Origin: a virus | DNA length: 54,136 nt | Direction: 5' to 3' (one strand) | IMG/VR virus record: IMGVR_UViG_3300006853_000020 | Coordinates: 1-54,136 of that record | Shown here: positions 22,285 through 29,680 of the stretch, piece after piece | Layout: every line of letters begins with the position of its first letter | How positions within the stretch are numbered: position 1 is the first letter of the stretch | The notes under the pieces: model-generated | The model's input: only the letters and a program-made list of their open reading frames with translations | Database searches by the model: none | What the model was told of the DNA's origin: nothing | Position numbers and translations under genes: made by a program

Positions 22285-23091
22285 CTAGTTACATGAAGCG
22301 TTGATAACCCGGATGGCAACGGCGCCATCCGGAATAGCCTTTTGGCCTTGAAGAACGAATGACCCAAGTTCGCCCCAACCGTCCGTCCACGAGTTGTCAC
22401 CTTCAGGACAGAAGCTGCCTGGCTCAACTTCGCGAGGAGTGTGAAGGTTCACGCTGTGCCCCCACCAGTTGAAGTCAGCAGCAACTGGAATACGCAGCAA
22501 CAGCAAAGTAAACATCTGATCGAAACTCAACTGCTGGTCATAGACGGCAACATTTGCGTCATACCAGCCTTCAGTGATAATGTTTTCTGCTGCGTTCTCC
22601 CAAACAGCGGGCTTGTCATTGGCCCGGTTCATTGACTTCTCTGGCCAAACATCAACAGACGGCACACCGCGACGACGAATGAACTCTAACGACAAGCCGC
22701 ACCAACCACCCTCATCACGAAACCCCTTGACCATGCAAGCCACGGCATGGGCCGAGAGCCGTTTGTAGGGCTGGTTCATAATCGCCCGCTGATACATCAC
22801 AGCACGAGTTACTGAATATGCCCAGCAATACCCCTGCCCGTTTTGGTCGAGCGTTGGCATCTGCTGCCCGTTGGCTGCATACTTCCGGATGTCAGCAAGT
22901 GACGACTGTGTTCCCTCCATCTCTTTGATTCGGGCAGACCACTCATGCCGGGGGATTACTTTCAACTGATCGGGTGCGTCGCCAAAGATAGACTTCAGCC
23001 CGGTCGAAGTAACTTGTGATTGGTCATATCCACGGCCAAACATCTTGGGATAAATGAGGTCTGATTTCGTCGAGTCGTTGATGATGAACAT
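22285..23091 (-). CDS. Papain-like (C1) cysteine peptidase
   Basis: 268 residues. The full catalytic set of family C1 is visible: Gln83 in LDQNGQGYCWA (oxyanion hole), Cys89 (nucleophile, six residues later, as in papain), His212 in NWWGHSVNLH, and Asn233 in DNSWTDGWGELGSF. The NSW-WG motif is textbook C1. There is no signal peptide. Phage members of this family are very rare. It lies beside secreted and small membrane proteins, where the lysis cassette would be expected, and overlaps the preceding secreted-protein gene by 1 bp. Confidence 0.8.
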   Translation of the reverse strand: MFIINDSTKSDLIYPKMFGRGYDQSQVTSTGLKSIFGDAPDQLKVIPRHEWSARIKEMEGTQSSLADIRKYAANGQQMPTLDQNGQGYCWAYSVTRAVMYQRAIMNQPYKRLSAHAVACMVKGFRDEGGWCGLSLEFIRRRGVPSVDVWPEKSMNRANDKPAVWENAAENIITEGWYDANVAVYDQQLSFDQMFTLLLLRIPVAADFNWWGHSVNLHTPREVEPGSFCPEGDNSWTDGWGELGSFVLQGQKAIPDGAVAIRVINASCN

Positions 23092-23957
23092 TAGTTGCCC
23101 CCATATTGCTTGAGCTTCTTCATCAACTCGGCAACGTTGACTGGCAGTGGTCCCTCAAAGCCATCAACTCCATTACTAATCACGATCCACGGAAGAGACT
23201 GGCGAGGCCTGGCCATAGCGTCCTGCCAAACCTTGGATTCGCGGGTGACGTTCGTCTGTTGGTCGTACACCCGCCACTCAGGTTGATTGCCATCCTTTGC
23301 ACACTTTAAATTCATGTACTCGCGGACTTCGCGAGCATTGATTGCAGAGATCTGAGAGGAAGGTAGATTGCTCAGGTCTTTCGACTCAAGCACAATCAAA
23401 ACGCGTAGGCCTTGTGTTGGAATAGGAGGAGGATTTGGCGGTTGCGGCTCAGGAGGCTGAGGCCCTGGTGGCGTGGGTGGTGGCTGTGGTCCTGCCCCAA
23501 TCGTTATCAACTTCTCAACAACCGTAACAATCGAGTTGCCATCCTCGCTAATGCCAAGCACTGTCACCCAAGACGTACCATTCTTGGTGGCCTTCAATCG
23601 CCAGTAGTCGTCAGGCTGGGGCGGAAACTCATACTCCTTGATGCCGGTGTCACCTACGCGAGTTCCATCAATCATCAGCACAACGCCAGCGGGAACCGTT
23701 CGCAGGGCTAATACCGTGGGGTCACTCAGCTTGAGCAGCAGCTTTGTGCCCGGCTTTGTTTTGATCGTACTGCCACGCTCAAATATCTGGAACTGGCCAA
23801 CGTCCCACTTCTCGCCAGCCTTGGCACCATCAATGAGCTTCTGCGCTTTGTCCAGCGCTTCCTGATTGACACCTTCGCCAAGACGGATCGCTCCAGGTAT
23901 CTGCCCCCAGACCCACGCCGGCAACAACAGAAGTAGCAGCAACGCTAATCGTTTCAC
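23091..23957 (-). CDS. Secreted protein with proline-rich linker
   Basis: 288 residues. MKRLALLLLLLLPAWVWGQ is a signal peptide (the GTG start overlaps the stop of the next small gene). Residues 20-160 form a beta-rich domain; a PPPTPPGPQPPEPQPPNPPP linker follows; the C-terminal domain (LRVLIVLESKDLSNLPSSQISAINAREVREYMNLKC) looks like a thioredoxin-like or bacterial cell-surface alpha/beta fold with DQQTNVTRESKVWQDAM. Function unknown. It is exported, and is co-translated with the papain-like peptidase. Confidence 0.7.
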   Translation of the reverse strand: MKRLALLLLLLLPAWVWGQIPGAIRLGEGVNQEALDKAQKLIDGAKAGEKWDVGQFQIFERGSTIKTKPGTKLLLKLSDPTVLALRTVPAGVVLMIDGTRVGDTGIKEYEFPPQPDDYWRLKATKNGTSWVTVLGISEDGNSIVTVVEKLITIGAGPQPPPTPPGPQPPEPQPPNPPPIPTQGLRVLIVLESKDLSNLPSSQISAINAREVREYMNLKCAKDGNQPEWRVYDQQTNVTRESKVWQDAMARPRQSLPWIVISNGVDGFEGPLPVNVAELMKKLKQYGGN

Positions 23958-24076
23958 TTTCGCTCCTTCCGTTGGGACACCATTCCACGTTCACATGGTA
24001 GAAAATGGTGAGATATCAGTGCAAAAGTAAGACCAAGAGCGATACCAATTAACAACACAGGAATCCAATCAGTCAT
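23954..24076 (-). CDS. Small single-helix membrane protein
   Basis: 40 residues: MTDWIPVLLIGIALGLTFALISHHFLP is a transmembrane helix and ERGMVSQRKERK a basic tail. GGAGAAGCAACT precedes the ATG. Its stop overlaps the start of the secreted-protein gene. Confidence 0.55.
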   Translation of the reverse strand: MTDWIPVLLIGIALGLTFALISHHFLPCERGMVSQRKERK

Positions 24077-24089
24077 AGTTGCTTCTCCA

Positions 24090-24251
24090 TTAACAATGTT
24101 GTCGATCCTTCCAGTTATCGCACTGCCGAACTTCGCCCAAATAGTTGGTTCCAAACACCAGGTCAGCCGCACTCATCAGGATCACCACGGCAAGAGGAAT
24201 GATGAAATCGAGGACTTGGGTGGCGTAGGTGGAGAGGGTTTGATTAGTCAT
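24090..24251 (-). CDS. Small membrane protein
   Basis: 53 residues from ATG 24251. LDFIIPLAVVILMSAADLVFG is one transmembrane helix. Overlaps the Acb2-like gene by 4 bp. Function unknown. Confidence 0.5.
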   Translation of the reverse strand: MTNQTLSTYATQVLDFIIPLAVVILMSAADLVFGTNYLGEVRQCDNWKDRQHC

Positions 24252-24621
24252 TTGTCGTGTGTGCCTTCCACACCGCGAGCGAGTCGGTCTCTTGTTCGTT
24301 TCTGAAGCCACATCATGGCCTCTTGAATCTTGGTCAGAGCAACAGCGTTTTCGCGGCAGGCATAAGGGCCGGACTGAAAACCGATCAACCGATCTTCCAC
24401 GATAGCCAGCAAAGCTTCATGGGTTACACCATTGGTGCCAACTTCTTTGATTGGGCCATTCTGGAAACGGACAGGAAACCGTGTTGCTTCAGACTCTTTC
24501 CCCCCATCAGGCAACACTACCTCATAGCATGACAGGCATTTCCTTGCCCTGGCTCATCGTGAACCTCAATACGCAGTTGCTCATTACACTCATTGACTTT
24601 GTGATTCACTAGCTCTCGCAT
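24248..24621 (-). CDS. acb2: Acb2-like cyclic-oligonucleotide sponge (anti-CBASS), apparent frameshift
   Basis: In the downstream frame (24248-24517), RFQNGPIKEVGTNGVTHEAL, then CRENAVALTKIQEAMMWLQ and RTRDRLARGVEGTHDK, form the hallmark of the Acb2/Tad1-hairpin proteins, which bind and sequester CBASS second messengers. The expected N-terminal part, EVHDEPGQGNACH, is in another frame in a short upstream piece (24517-24621) with a perfect AGGAGG ribosome binding site. Family proteins read CHxYEV here; the DNA reads GCTATGAGG where GCTTATGAGG would restore one frame. So one base appears missing near 24526. Either a sequencing error, a broken gene, or a programmed shift. If the shift is real, GTG 24517 would give a shorter protein. 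Confidence 0.75.
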
Positions 24622-24646
24622 TTCCGCGCCTCCTCGAAATGGTTAT

Positions 24647-24730
24647 CTAAATGTTCAGAAGCAGGAAGATCACCACCCAGATGACCAGGCCCAGCAGGAT
24701 TCCGTTGAAACAGCCGCGGGCTTCGTTCAT
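24647..24730 (-). CDS. 27-residue membrane peptide
   Basis: MNEARGCFNGILLGLVIWVVIFLLLNI: one transmembrane helix. A GGAAAAGAC ribosome binding site is plausible. Small, so uncertain, but fits the run of tiny membrane proteins in this region. Confidence 0.4.
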   Translation of the reverse strand: MNEARGCFNGILLGLVIWVVIFLLLNI

Positions 24731-24779
24731 GTCTTTTCCGCTTTCGGTGTCGGCGTCCTCACCGTAGCCACAGGTCCGG

Positions 24780-24923
24780 CTATGAGTCAGGGCAGCCAGT
24801 CTTAACTATTGCCCAGTTGGTACTGCACTGCCCTCCGGCAGCAGGGCATGGAGGATCACAATTTCCTGCAAGAAACTCAAGCTGTCCGTTGATGCACACG
24901 TGATAGCATGCGTGCTCTTCCAT
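24780..24923 (-). CDS. Small Cys-rich protein
   Basis: 47 residues with seven cysteines (CYHVC, CDPPC, C, C), a likely disulphide- or metal-bound peptide. GGAGAAATGAC precedes the ATG, which overlaps the stop of the preceding membrane protein region. Function unknown. Confidence 0.5.
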   Translation of the reverse strand: MEEHACYHVCINGQLEFLAGNCDPPCPAAGGQCSTNWAIVKTGCPDS

Positions 24924-24924
24924 G

Positions 24925-25230
24925 TCATTTCTCCATAAGTGCCACAACCATGTTCATCGCTTCATTAGCGGCATTGACATTGCCGTTTCTCAAGAGGACG
25001 ATTCCCAAGGCAAGGAAGTAGAACGGCTTCTTACTAACATCCTCGCTCGCCTGCCATTCGTGGAGATGCTTGGACGCCTCAAAGCTATTACCGACTTTCA
25101 GGGCTGCTGCAATCTGGCTGCTGTAGTGTTTCTCGCCCATTGACCACCCCACGTAGAAGATAAGAACAGCCAGACCGGACACTATCAGGAAAAGACCTGA
25201 CACTACCATAGGCCTCATCCATTTGTTCAT
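24925..25230 (-). CDS. Membrane-anchored hypothetical protein
   Basis: 101 residues. VVSGLFLIVSGLAVLIFYVGW is an N-terminal transmembrane helix; the rest (AASKHLHEWQASEDVSKKPFYFLALGIVLLRNGNVNAANEAMNMVVALME) resembles a short TPR-like pair of helices. Overlaps the upstream holin-like gene by 4 bp. Confidence 0.55.
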   Translation of the reverse strand: MNKWMRPMVVSGLFLIVSGLAVLIFYVGWSMGEKHYSSQIAAALKVGNSFEASKHLHEWQASEDVSKKPFYFLALGIVLLRNGNVNAANEAMNMVVALMEK

Positions 25231-25694
25231 GGCTGCTTTCTGTCGATTTCCCTCTGATCCTTCATCCCTTCATCACGACTCTTTTCCTTCTCCAGGGAAA
25301 GCAGTCTTGTCATTCGCCCATTGATGTCGGTCTTCGTCTCCTGTGCTATCTCTTTTGCCTCCTTGGTTATTACAGTGTTCTCCTCGACAGCTTCTTTTGT
25401 GCCCTTAACGTCTGACTTGACAACCTTCATATCCCTCTGCAGCCTGTAGTTCATGTAAGTGCTGAACATCGACGGGAGCGACAATATGAATTGGACACCA
25501 AGAACTGAGAGCAAGCCTATCCATAGTTTGGTGTTGTCTTCCGATGGCTGTGGTGATACTTGGGCCATAACTGCCTGCTGGGAAAGCAACGCCTCGGTAT
25601 CAACGTACGCTTTCCCGATCAGGAAAAGACCAGCCGCCAGAACGATGGCAGCCAGCAGTACCAGCAGCAAGAACCCAGTCTTTCCACGTCTCAT
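25227..25694 (-). CDS. Two-helix membrane protein with coiled coil (holin-like)
   Basis: 155 residues from ATG 25694 (GAGGTTGCGGA upstream); an earlier TTG at 25733 is open. Two membrane helices, LLLVLLAAIVLAAGLFLIG and WIGLLSVLGVQFILSLPSMF, precede a coiled coil and charged tail. This topology is seen in some phage holins and in Rz-like or membrane-bound proteins. It is the first sizeable gene downstream of late promoter element 7. Confidence 0.55.
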   Translation of the reverse strand: MRRGKTGFLLLVLLAAIVLAAGLFLIGKAYVDTEALLSQQAVMAQVSPQPSEDNTKLWIGLLSVLGVQFILSLPSMFSTYMNYRLQRDMKVVKSDVKGTKEAVEENTVITKEAKEIAQETKTDINGRMTRLLSLEKEKSRDEGMKDQREIDRKQP

Positions 25695-25801
25695 TCCGCA
25701 ACCTCGTTGGCGAGGGTAATTCCATGCGTTCAATATTGCATGAAACTTCAGAACTGTCTAAAATCTCTGGAACTGACAGGTAGTGCAAGGATTGGCCCAC
25801 A

Positions 25802-25843
25802 CTACCCGCCAGTACCAAGGAGGAGCCGTCGATGGGCTCTCAT
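25802..25843 (-). CDS. 13-codon leaderless peptide at promoter 7
   Basis: A 13-codon reading frame (MRAHRRLLLGTGG) begins exactly 10 nt downstream of the promoter element, so its ATG would be the first base of the transcript. No ribosome binding site. It may be a leader peptide or a relic of the former first gene of the operon. Confidence 0.3.
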   Translation of the reverse strand: MRAHRRLLLGTGG

Positions 25844-26482
25844 GTACCGAGACTAACATCGGTATCAGTGGGGCAAATACAGGCGGTACAGAAGTATATT
25901 CAAAAAACTTTCTGGCCCGTGGAACTGCAACCGATACCCCCACGAACGAAGATTGTTATCAGGGAACAAGACTCTTGGCAGGTGCTCAAGCAGAAGTGTG
26001 ATTACTTACGGCGAGAGATGAAGGATAGGGATCGGTATATTTCCAAACAGGATTCGCTGATTGCAAAATGTGATAAGTTCATCGACCAATGCACGATGAA
26101 ACTGCCCAAAGTAGGGCGAGTGCCAAGCGTCCGGTGTGCTGATTGTCGCAAGCCACATCCCTTAACCGATTACAACCTGCGAGTTCCAAGGAATACTACC
26201 GCCGAGCACTGGCTGGTACTGCCCTATTGCAAGAGCTGCAGGCGCAAGAGGCAGACCCGGGCCGATCAAGAGGCAAGACGGATCGCCAAACAGGTTGACG
26301 AAGGAGAACACGTTACCGAGATGGCGGGAATGATGGTATCCCGGCTGAAGGGGTATCTGGAGCGGAGCGCGGAGCAGTCGAGAGTCACGGTATTCAGCCA
26401 GTCATCACGAGGGCGGCGGGTGTATCGGGGTAGCTGTCCGGAAGATGACGAGGATGGTGATGGCGACTGGGGAGACGATTAG
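25832..26482 (+). CDS. Zinc-finger protein on plus strand
   Basis: 216 residues, AAGGAGGAGCCGTCG before the ATG. CADCRKPHPLTDYNLRVPRNTTAEHWLVLPYCKSC is a zinc finger of four cysteines, followed by a basic stretch; the first part has a coiled coil (LKQKCDYLRREMKDRDRYISKQDSLIAKCDKF). The C-terminus is acidic. Function unknown. Its first codons run through promoter element 7 on the other strand, so the two are likely to interfere. Confidence 0.65.
   Translation: MGSHVPRLTSVSVGQIQAVQKYIQKTFWPVELQPIPPRTKIVIREQDSWQVLKQKCDYLRREMKDRDRYISKQDSLIAKCDKFIDQCTMKLPKVGRVPSVRCADCRKPHPLTDYNLRVPRNTTAEHWLVLPYCKSCRRKRQTRADQEARRIAKQVDEGEHVTEMAGMMVSRLKGYLERSAEQSRVTVFSQSSRGRRVYRGSCPEDDEDGDGDWGDD
25844..25868 (-). 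promoter_or_regulatory. Late promoter element 7
   Basis: CTGATACCGATGTTA (25854-25868, complement) with TAGTCT in the extended -10 position. An ATG begins 10 nt after the element. It also lies within the first 13 codons of the plus-strand gene at 25832. It should drive the 25.7-19.6 kb membrane/lysis block. Confidence 0.7.
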
Positions 26483-26706
26483 CCCTTCTTGCACATCCAG
26501 GCCTTTATTCTGTAACCGGACACCCCGCCTAGCCCGTCATTTATCGACACGATCTCCCAACCAAGCAGTCTAAGAATTGGGTTGGCGATCACTTTCCACA
26601 AGGGGCGATGACATCTGCCCGATGAAAAAATTGGAATTCGACTTCCATCTGGAAGAACAATCAAGTTAGAACGATCTTCGATTGGTGCCCAAGTAATCCA
26701 TTTCAT
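26479..26706 (-). CDS. Hypothetical protein
   Basis: 75 residues from ATG 26706 (GGGAGTTGCGCG upstream). KWITWAPIEDRSNLIVLPDGSRIPIFSSGRCHRPLWKVIANPILRLLGWEIV, with a SGYRIKAWMC tail, is a small beta-rich domain. Function unknown. It follows the FkbM methyltransferase gene in the same direction and converges with the plus-strand zinc-finger gene. Confidence 0.5.
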   Translation of the reverse strand: MKWITWAPIEDRSNLIVLPDGSRIPIFSSGRCHRPLWKVIANPILRLLGWEIVSINDGLGGVSGYRIKAWMCKKG

Positions 26707-26720
26707 CGCGCAACTCCCAA

Positions 26721-27494
26721 CTAAGCCTGCAACCACAGATTCCGCATGACCGGCTTCAACAGGTCATCAATCGAAATATCCACCGTCAAGCCATCAGTGG
26801 TGATATCCCGCAGTCGAAAACTCTTGGCAATAGCCCCAGCGAAGAACTGAGCATCAGGGTAACGGGCAGGCTCCCACTCCATGACGATGATGATGTTCGG
26901 GTTGCGGTCGATGGTCTTCTGCATGCCATCCCAAGCGTCCCGTTCGCCACCTTCGATGTCCATTTTGATGAAGTCGATCTTATCCTCTTCACCATCTATT
27001 GTTACAACTGAGACGTTTTCCTCACCATTTGGAGAAAGCCTGCTGCCTCCCCCATCAGTGCGGAGAAATCTGCCATCAGTGTCTTCGTTTCCGGCTGCCT
27101 CTTGATAACATTTCACCCAGTGCTGCCCATTGGCTCGTACGGAACGCTCGCACAACACAACATGTCGATGGTTCGGTTCAAAAGCAATCACCTTGCCAGT
27201 AGGTCCCACCAGATCAGCCATCAGCACTGTGTAGTAACCACACCATGCTCCAACGTCCAAGCACGTCCACCCGGGCTGGATGGCCCGGCCAATGGCCATT
27301 GTAACCCAAGGCTCCCAGTAGCCATCGAGCATGAGCCAGGGAGCCATGTCGTAATTCAAAGGGTCAACGTACATGTTGAACCGATTGATAACTCGACACA
27401 ATACCGCATCGCCTAGGAAAGCAGTCCTGGCATTTGCCCGGCAAGCGTTTTCGATCTGGTCTCGGTTGTGGTTCATCAGTTCTCTAGTTGTCAT
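26721..27494 (-). CDS. FkbM-family methyltransferase (1)
   Basis: 257 residues from ATG 27494 overlapping the radical SAM stop. WTCLDVGAWCGYYTVLMADLVGPTGKVIAFEP is the S-adenosylmethionine-binding motif I; DFIKMDIEGGERDAWDGM is the acidic catalytic segment of FkbM enzymes, which methylate sugar or polyketide hydroxyls. It forms a three-gene overlapping set with a radical SAM/SPASM enzyme and a glycosyltransferase. Confidence 0.85.
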   Translation of the reverse strand: MTTRELMNHNRDQIENACRANARTAFLGDAVLCRVINRFNMYVDPLNYDMAPWLMLDGYWEPWVTMAIGRAIQPGWTCLDVGAWCGYYTVLMADLVGPTGKVIAFEPNHRHVVLCERSVRANGQHWVKCYQEAAGNEDTDGRFLRTDGGGSRLSPNGEENVSVVTIDGEEDKIDFIKMDIEGGERDAWDGMQKTIDRNPNIIIVMEWEPARYPDAQFFAGAIAKSFRLRDITTDGLTVDISIDDLLKPVMRNLWLQA

Positions 27495-28348
27495 GATGTC
27501 ACGCAATCCTTTCGACTTTTACAGTTACCGCAGGGGATGCGCCTGTCTGTCTTGTGCCACATATCTCGGATTTGAATCATCTCGGCGGATTCCCAGACCT
27601 GTTTCAATGTTCGTTCACCAATATTGCCTAATCCCCAATCATCCATGCCCACGCAGCACGGAATAACTGTACCGTCCGCTGTGACCATTAGATAGCGATT
27701 CGGCATGTCGCACTCAGCACTCATTGACCGTGGAGTAGCCAAGGTTTCGCACAACACCTTGGGATGCCCTGCCATCTCTGGGCGTAGAAAACCATTGATC
27801 GGTAGAGAATTGGGCCATGTTCGTGGCTGCTTCAAATAGAGAAAGATGTTGGGTCTGATAGTGTAGGGGAATAGCTCGTCCATTAGCCGATGGTAGTGCG
27901 GTTGAGCACCTTCTGAGCAAACCATCTGAATATAAACGCGGTAATTCTGCGATGGCTGCGATAAGTACAGTTGAGCATTCGTGAGACATCGTTCCACGAA
28001 GTCATTTTTCGCCGTCCACGGGACAGATAGAATCAAGTTGAGTTTCTTAAACTTCCGTAGATCATCAGCCAACTCGGGAAGCTTTAAGCAATTGGTACTT
28101 AGCCAGTATTCCGGGATGATGGATTCAGCAAGCCTGAGAATGCTGATAAGGTCTGTGTGTAGCGTAGCTTCACCTACACCATGATAATTCATCGTTCGCA
28201 CACCGAGCGATGCACATTCCCGAATAAGACGAAATGCCAATTCCGTTGGCATGGATTTACGTTTCGTGGTTCGTTGCTGCCAGGTGCAATAATCGCAGAC
28301 GGTATTACAACTACTCATTAACTCCAAGTGTACTTCATCCAGCTTCAT
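27491..28348 (-). CDS. Radical SAM/SPASM enzyme
   Basis: 285 residues. CNTVCDYC (Cys14, Cys18, Cys21) is the Cys-x3-Cys-x2-Cys iron-sulphur site; NYHGVGEATLHTD is the radical SAM GGE-like strand. The C-terminal region VIPCCVGMDDWGLGNIGERTLKQVWESAEMIQIRDMW...CGNCKSRKDC is a SPASM domain with additional clusters. SPASM enzymes modify peptides or sugars. Rare in phages. Overlaps both neighbouring genes by 4 bp. Confidence 0.9.
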   Translation of the reverse strand: MKLDEVHLELMSSCNTVCDYCTWQQRTTKRKSMPTELAFRLIRECASLGVRTMNYHGVGEATLHTDLISILRLAESIIPEYWLSTNCLKLPELADDLRKFKKLNLILSVPWTAKNDFVERCLTNAQLYLSQPSQNYRVYIQMVCSEGAQPHYHRLMDELFPYTIRPNIFLYLKQPRTWPNSLPINGFLRPEMAGHPKVLCETLATPRSMSAECDMPNRYLMVTADGTVIPCCVGMDDWGLGNIGERTLKQVWESAEMIQIRDMWHKTDRRIPCGNCKSRKDCVTS

Positions 28349-29151
28349 ATCAGCTTCCTCAGTTCATTCAGGTAACTATCAATCTCTCTCGACCAAGGGA
28401 TTGATCGCTTGCCCTTCAGTTGATTGCTAGTGTACGTATGGTTGCCCAGTTGCGGTTTAATGTGAATTCTGTGTTCCCACATATCAGAACCGTCGAACCA
28501 CTTCTGCATCAGTCCCCAGTTTCCCCCACCAGGAGCATAAGGTGGAACTGCATACGTTTGTCCTGCAAGCCGGGCTGCAATCGCTGGCGTGGTCTTGTCG
28601 CCATACACGATCTTGTAAACTAGGTCACTGTAGGAGTTCAGCACCACTGTCAGATGCAGAGCCAGCCCCCAGGGCCGTTTATCGATCAGGAATGCCCCTG
28701 TCTCTAAGTCCCATGCTCTCTCTGTTGGCAATCCAAACATTTCAAACACCTGCGGTTTGATCAGTTCAAACTTAGTGCAATCCCGTTGGAACACTGCCCC
28801 GCTGCCAAGAAAACGTGGATCATTCAAAGTGAATGTCGGGTCTCGCATCGGGTAGCAATCAGCATCCAGGAAGATGACCCGCCTGAAAGATGACTGCTGC
28901 ACAGCGTAGAACTTCAGTTCCCAGCCATTGAGGATTCGTATCGGCTTGGTCGTTCTTCTCTCGTCTGCATCGCAGCAAGCCACGTCGTAGGGTTCAACGA
29001 TCTTCTGCCAAGCTTCGGGCATTTCGTTGTTGCGCCCAAGATACCAAAGCTCGATAGGCAGCTTGCACCCATGATGACGAATGAGCCTGATGTTGCAGTA
29101 GGCGGCTGCAAAGTACTTACCCCCGCCGACTATTACGATCCCATCACCCAC
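28345..29151 (-). CDS. Glycosyltransferase (Mnn1-like)
   Basis: 268 residues. IFLDADCYPMRDPT carries the DxD metal/sugar-nucleotide motif; IVIVGGGKYFAAAYCNIRLIRHHGC, GWELKFYAVQQSSFRR and WDLETGAFLIDKRPW are conserved blocks of the mannosyltransferase-like GT families. It probably adds a sugar to a surface glycan or virion protein. Together with the radical SAM enzyme and FkbM methyltransferase it makes a glycan-modifying cassette. Confidence 0.8.
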   Translation of the reverse strand: MGDGIVIVGGGKYFAAAYCNIRLIRHHGCKLPIELWYLGRNNEMPEAWQKIVEPYDVACCDADERRTTKPIRILNGWELKFYAVQQSSFRRVIFLDADCYPMRDPTFTLNDPRFLGSGAVFQRDCTKFELIKPQVFEMFGLPTERAWDLETGAFLIDKRPWGLALHLTVVLNSYSDLVYKIVYGDKTTPAIAARLAGQTYAVPPYAPGGGNWGLMQKWFDGSDMWEHRIHIKPQLGNHTYTSNQLKGKRSIPWSREIDSYLNELRKLI

Positions 29152-29680
29152 GGAAGCCTTCCTTTTCCTTTTGGATGATGGAACGGAACAGGGCCCAGAC
29201 GTTGGGGTCTTTGATCCATTCGCCGTTGACGGGGAGTTCGTCGGGAAGTTCCTGATATAGCGCAGCCTGTGCTACATTGGCTTTTGCCTCCCACCTATCA
29301 CACTTCCCCGTACACCAAGCCAACGTGGTATAACCATCATGCCCACCGCCACCATGGCACCGTTGAAGAGTCGTCTGCCCAGAGCATTGCCGACAAGAGG
29401 TATCAAGCTTCCGGGCTGTTTCTGATAGCCCCTTGGCTTCCTCATTTGTCAGCCGATGCGGATCAAGATGCCTGCACTGCCTAGCAATAGGCAGGGAGCG
29501 GAGGAGTTTCTTGGGGGCATCAACCTTTTGACTCCCACGCTTCTTCTGCCACAGATCACGATATGCTTGGGCAAGCGGAGTTAATTGTTGAGACAGTACC
29601 AGCGTGTGCCCGCGATGGTGCCGTTTGCAATCCAAGCACCATGCCCCAGTCTCACGCTGCTCAAGGCGGCAAGGGGTCAT
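29144..29680 (-). CDS. Cys-rich hypothetical protein
   Basis: 178 residues with three zinc knuckles: CLDCKRHHRGH, CRHLDPHRLTNEEAKGLSETARKLDTSCRQC and CHGGGGHDGYTTLAWCTGKCDRW. The Trp/Cys pattern of the last part resembles small planctomycete-type zinc domains. Overlaps both neighbours. Function unknown; virion or modifying-enzyme accessory possible. Confidence 0.55.
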   Translation of the reverse strand: MTPCRLEQRETGAWCLDCKRHHRGHTLVLSQQLTPLAQAYRDLWQKKRGSQKVDAPKKLLRSLPIARQCRHLDPHRLTNEEAKGLSETARKLDTSCRQCSGQTTLQRCHGGGGHDGYTTLAWCTGKCDRWEAKANVAQAALYQELPDELPVNGEWIKDPNVWALFRSIIQKEKEGFRG

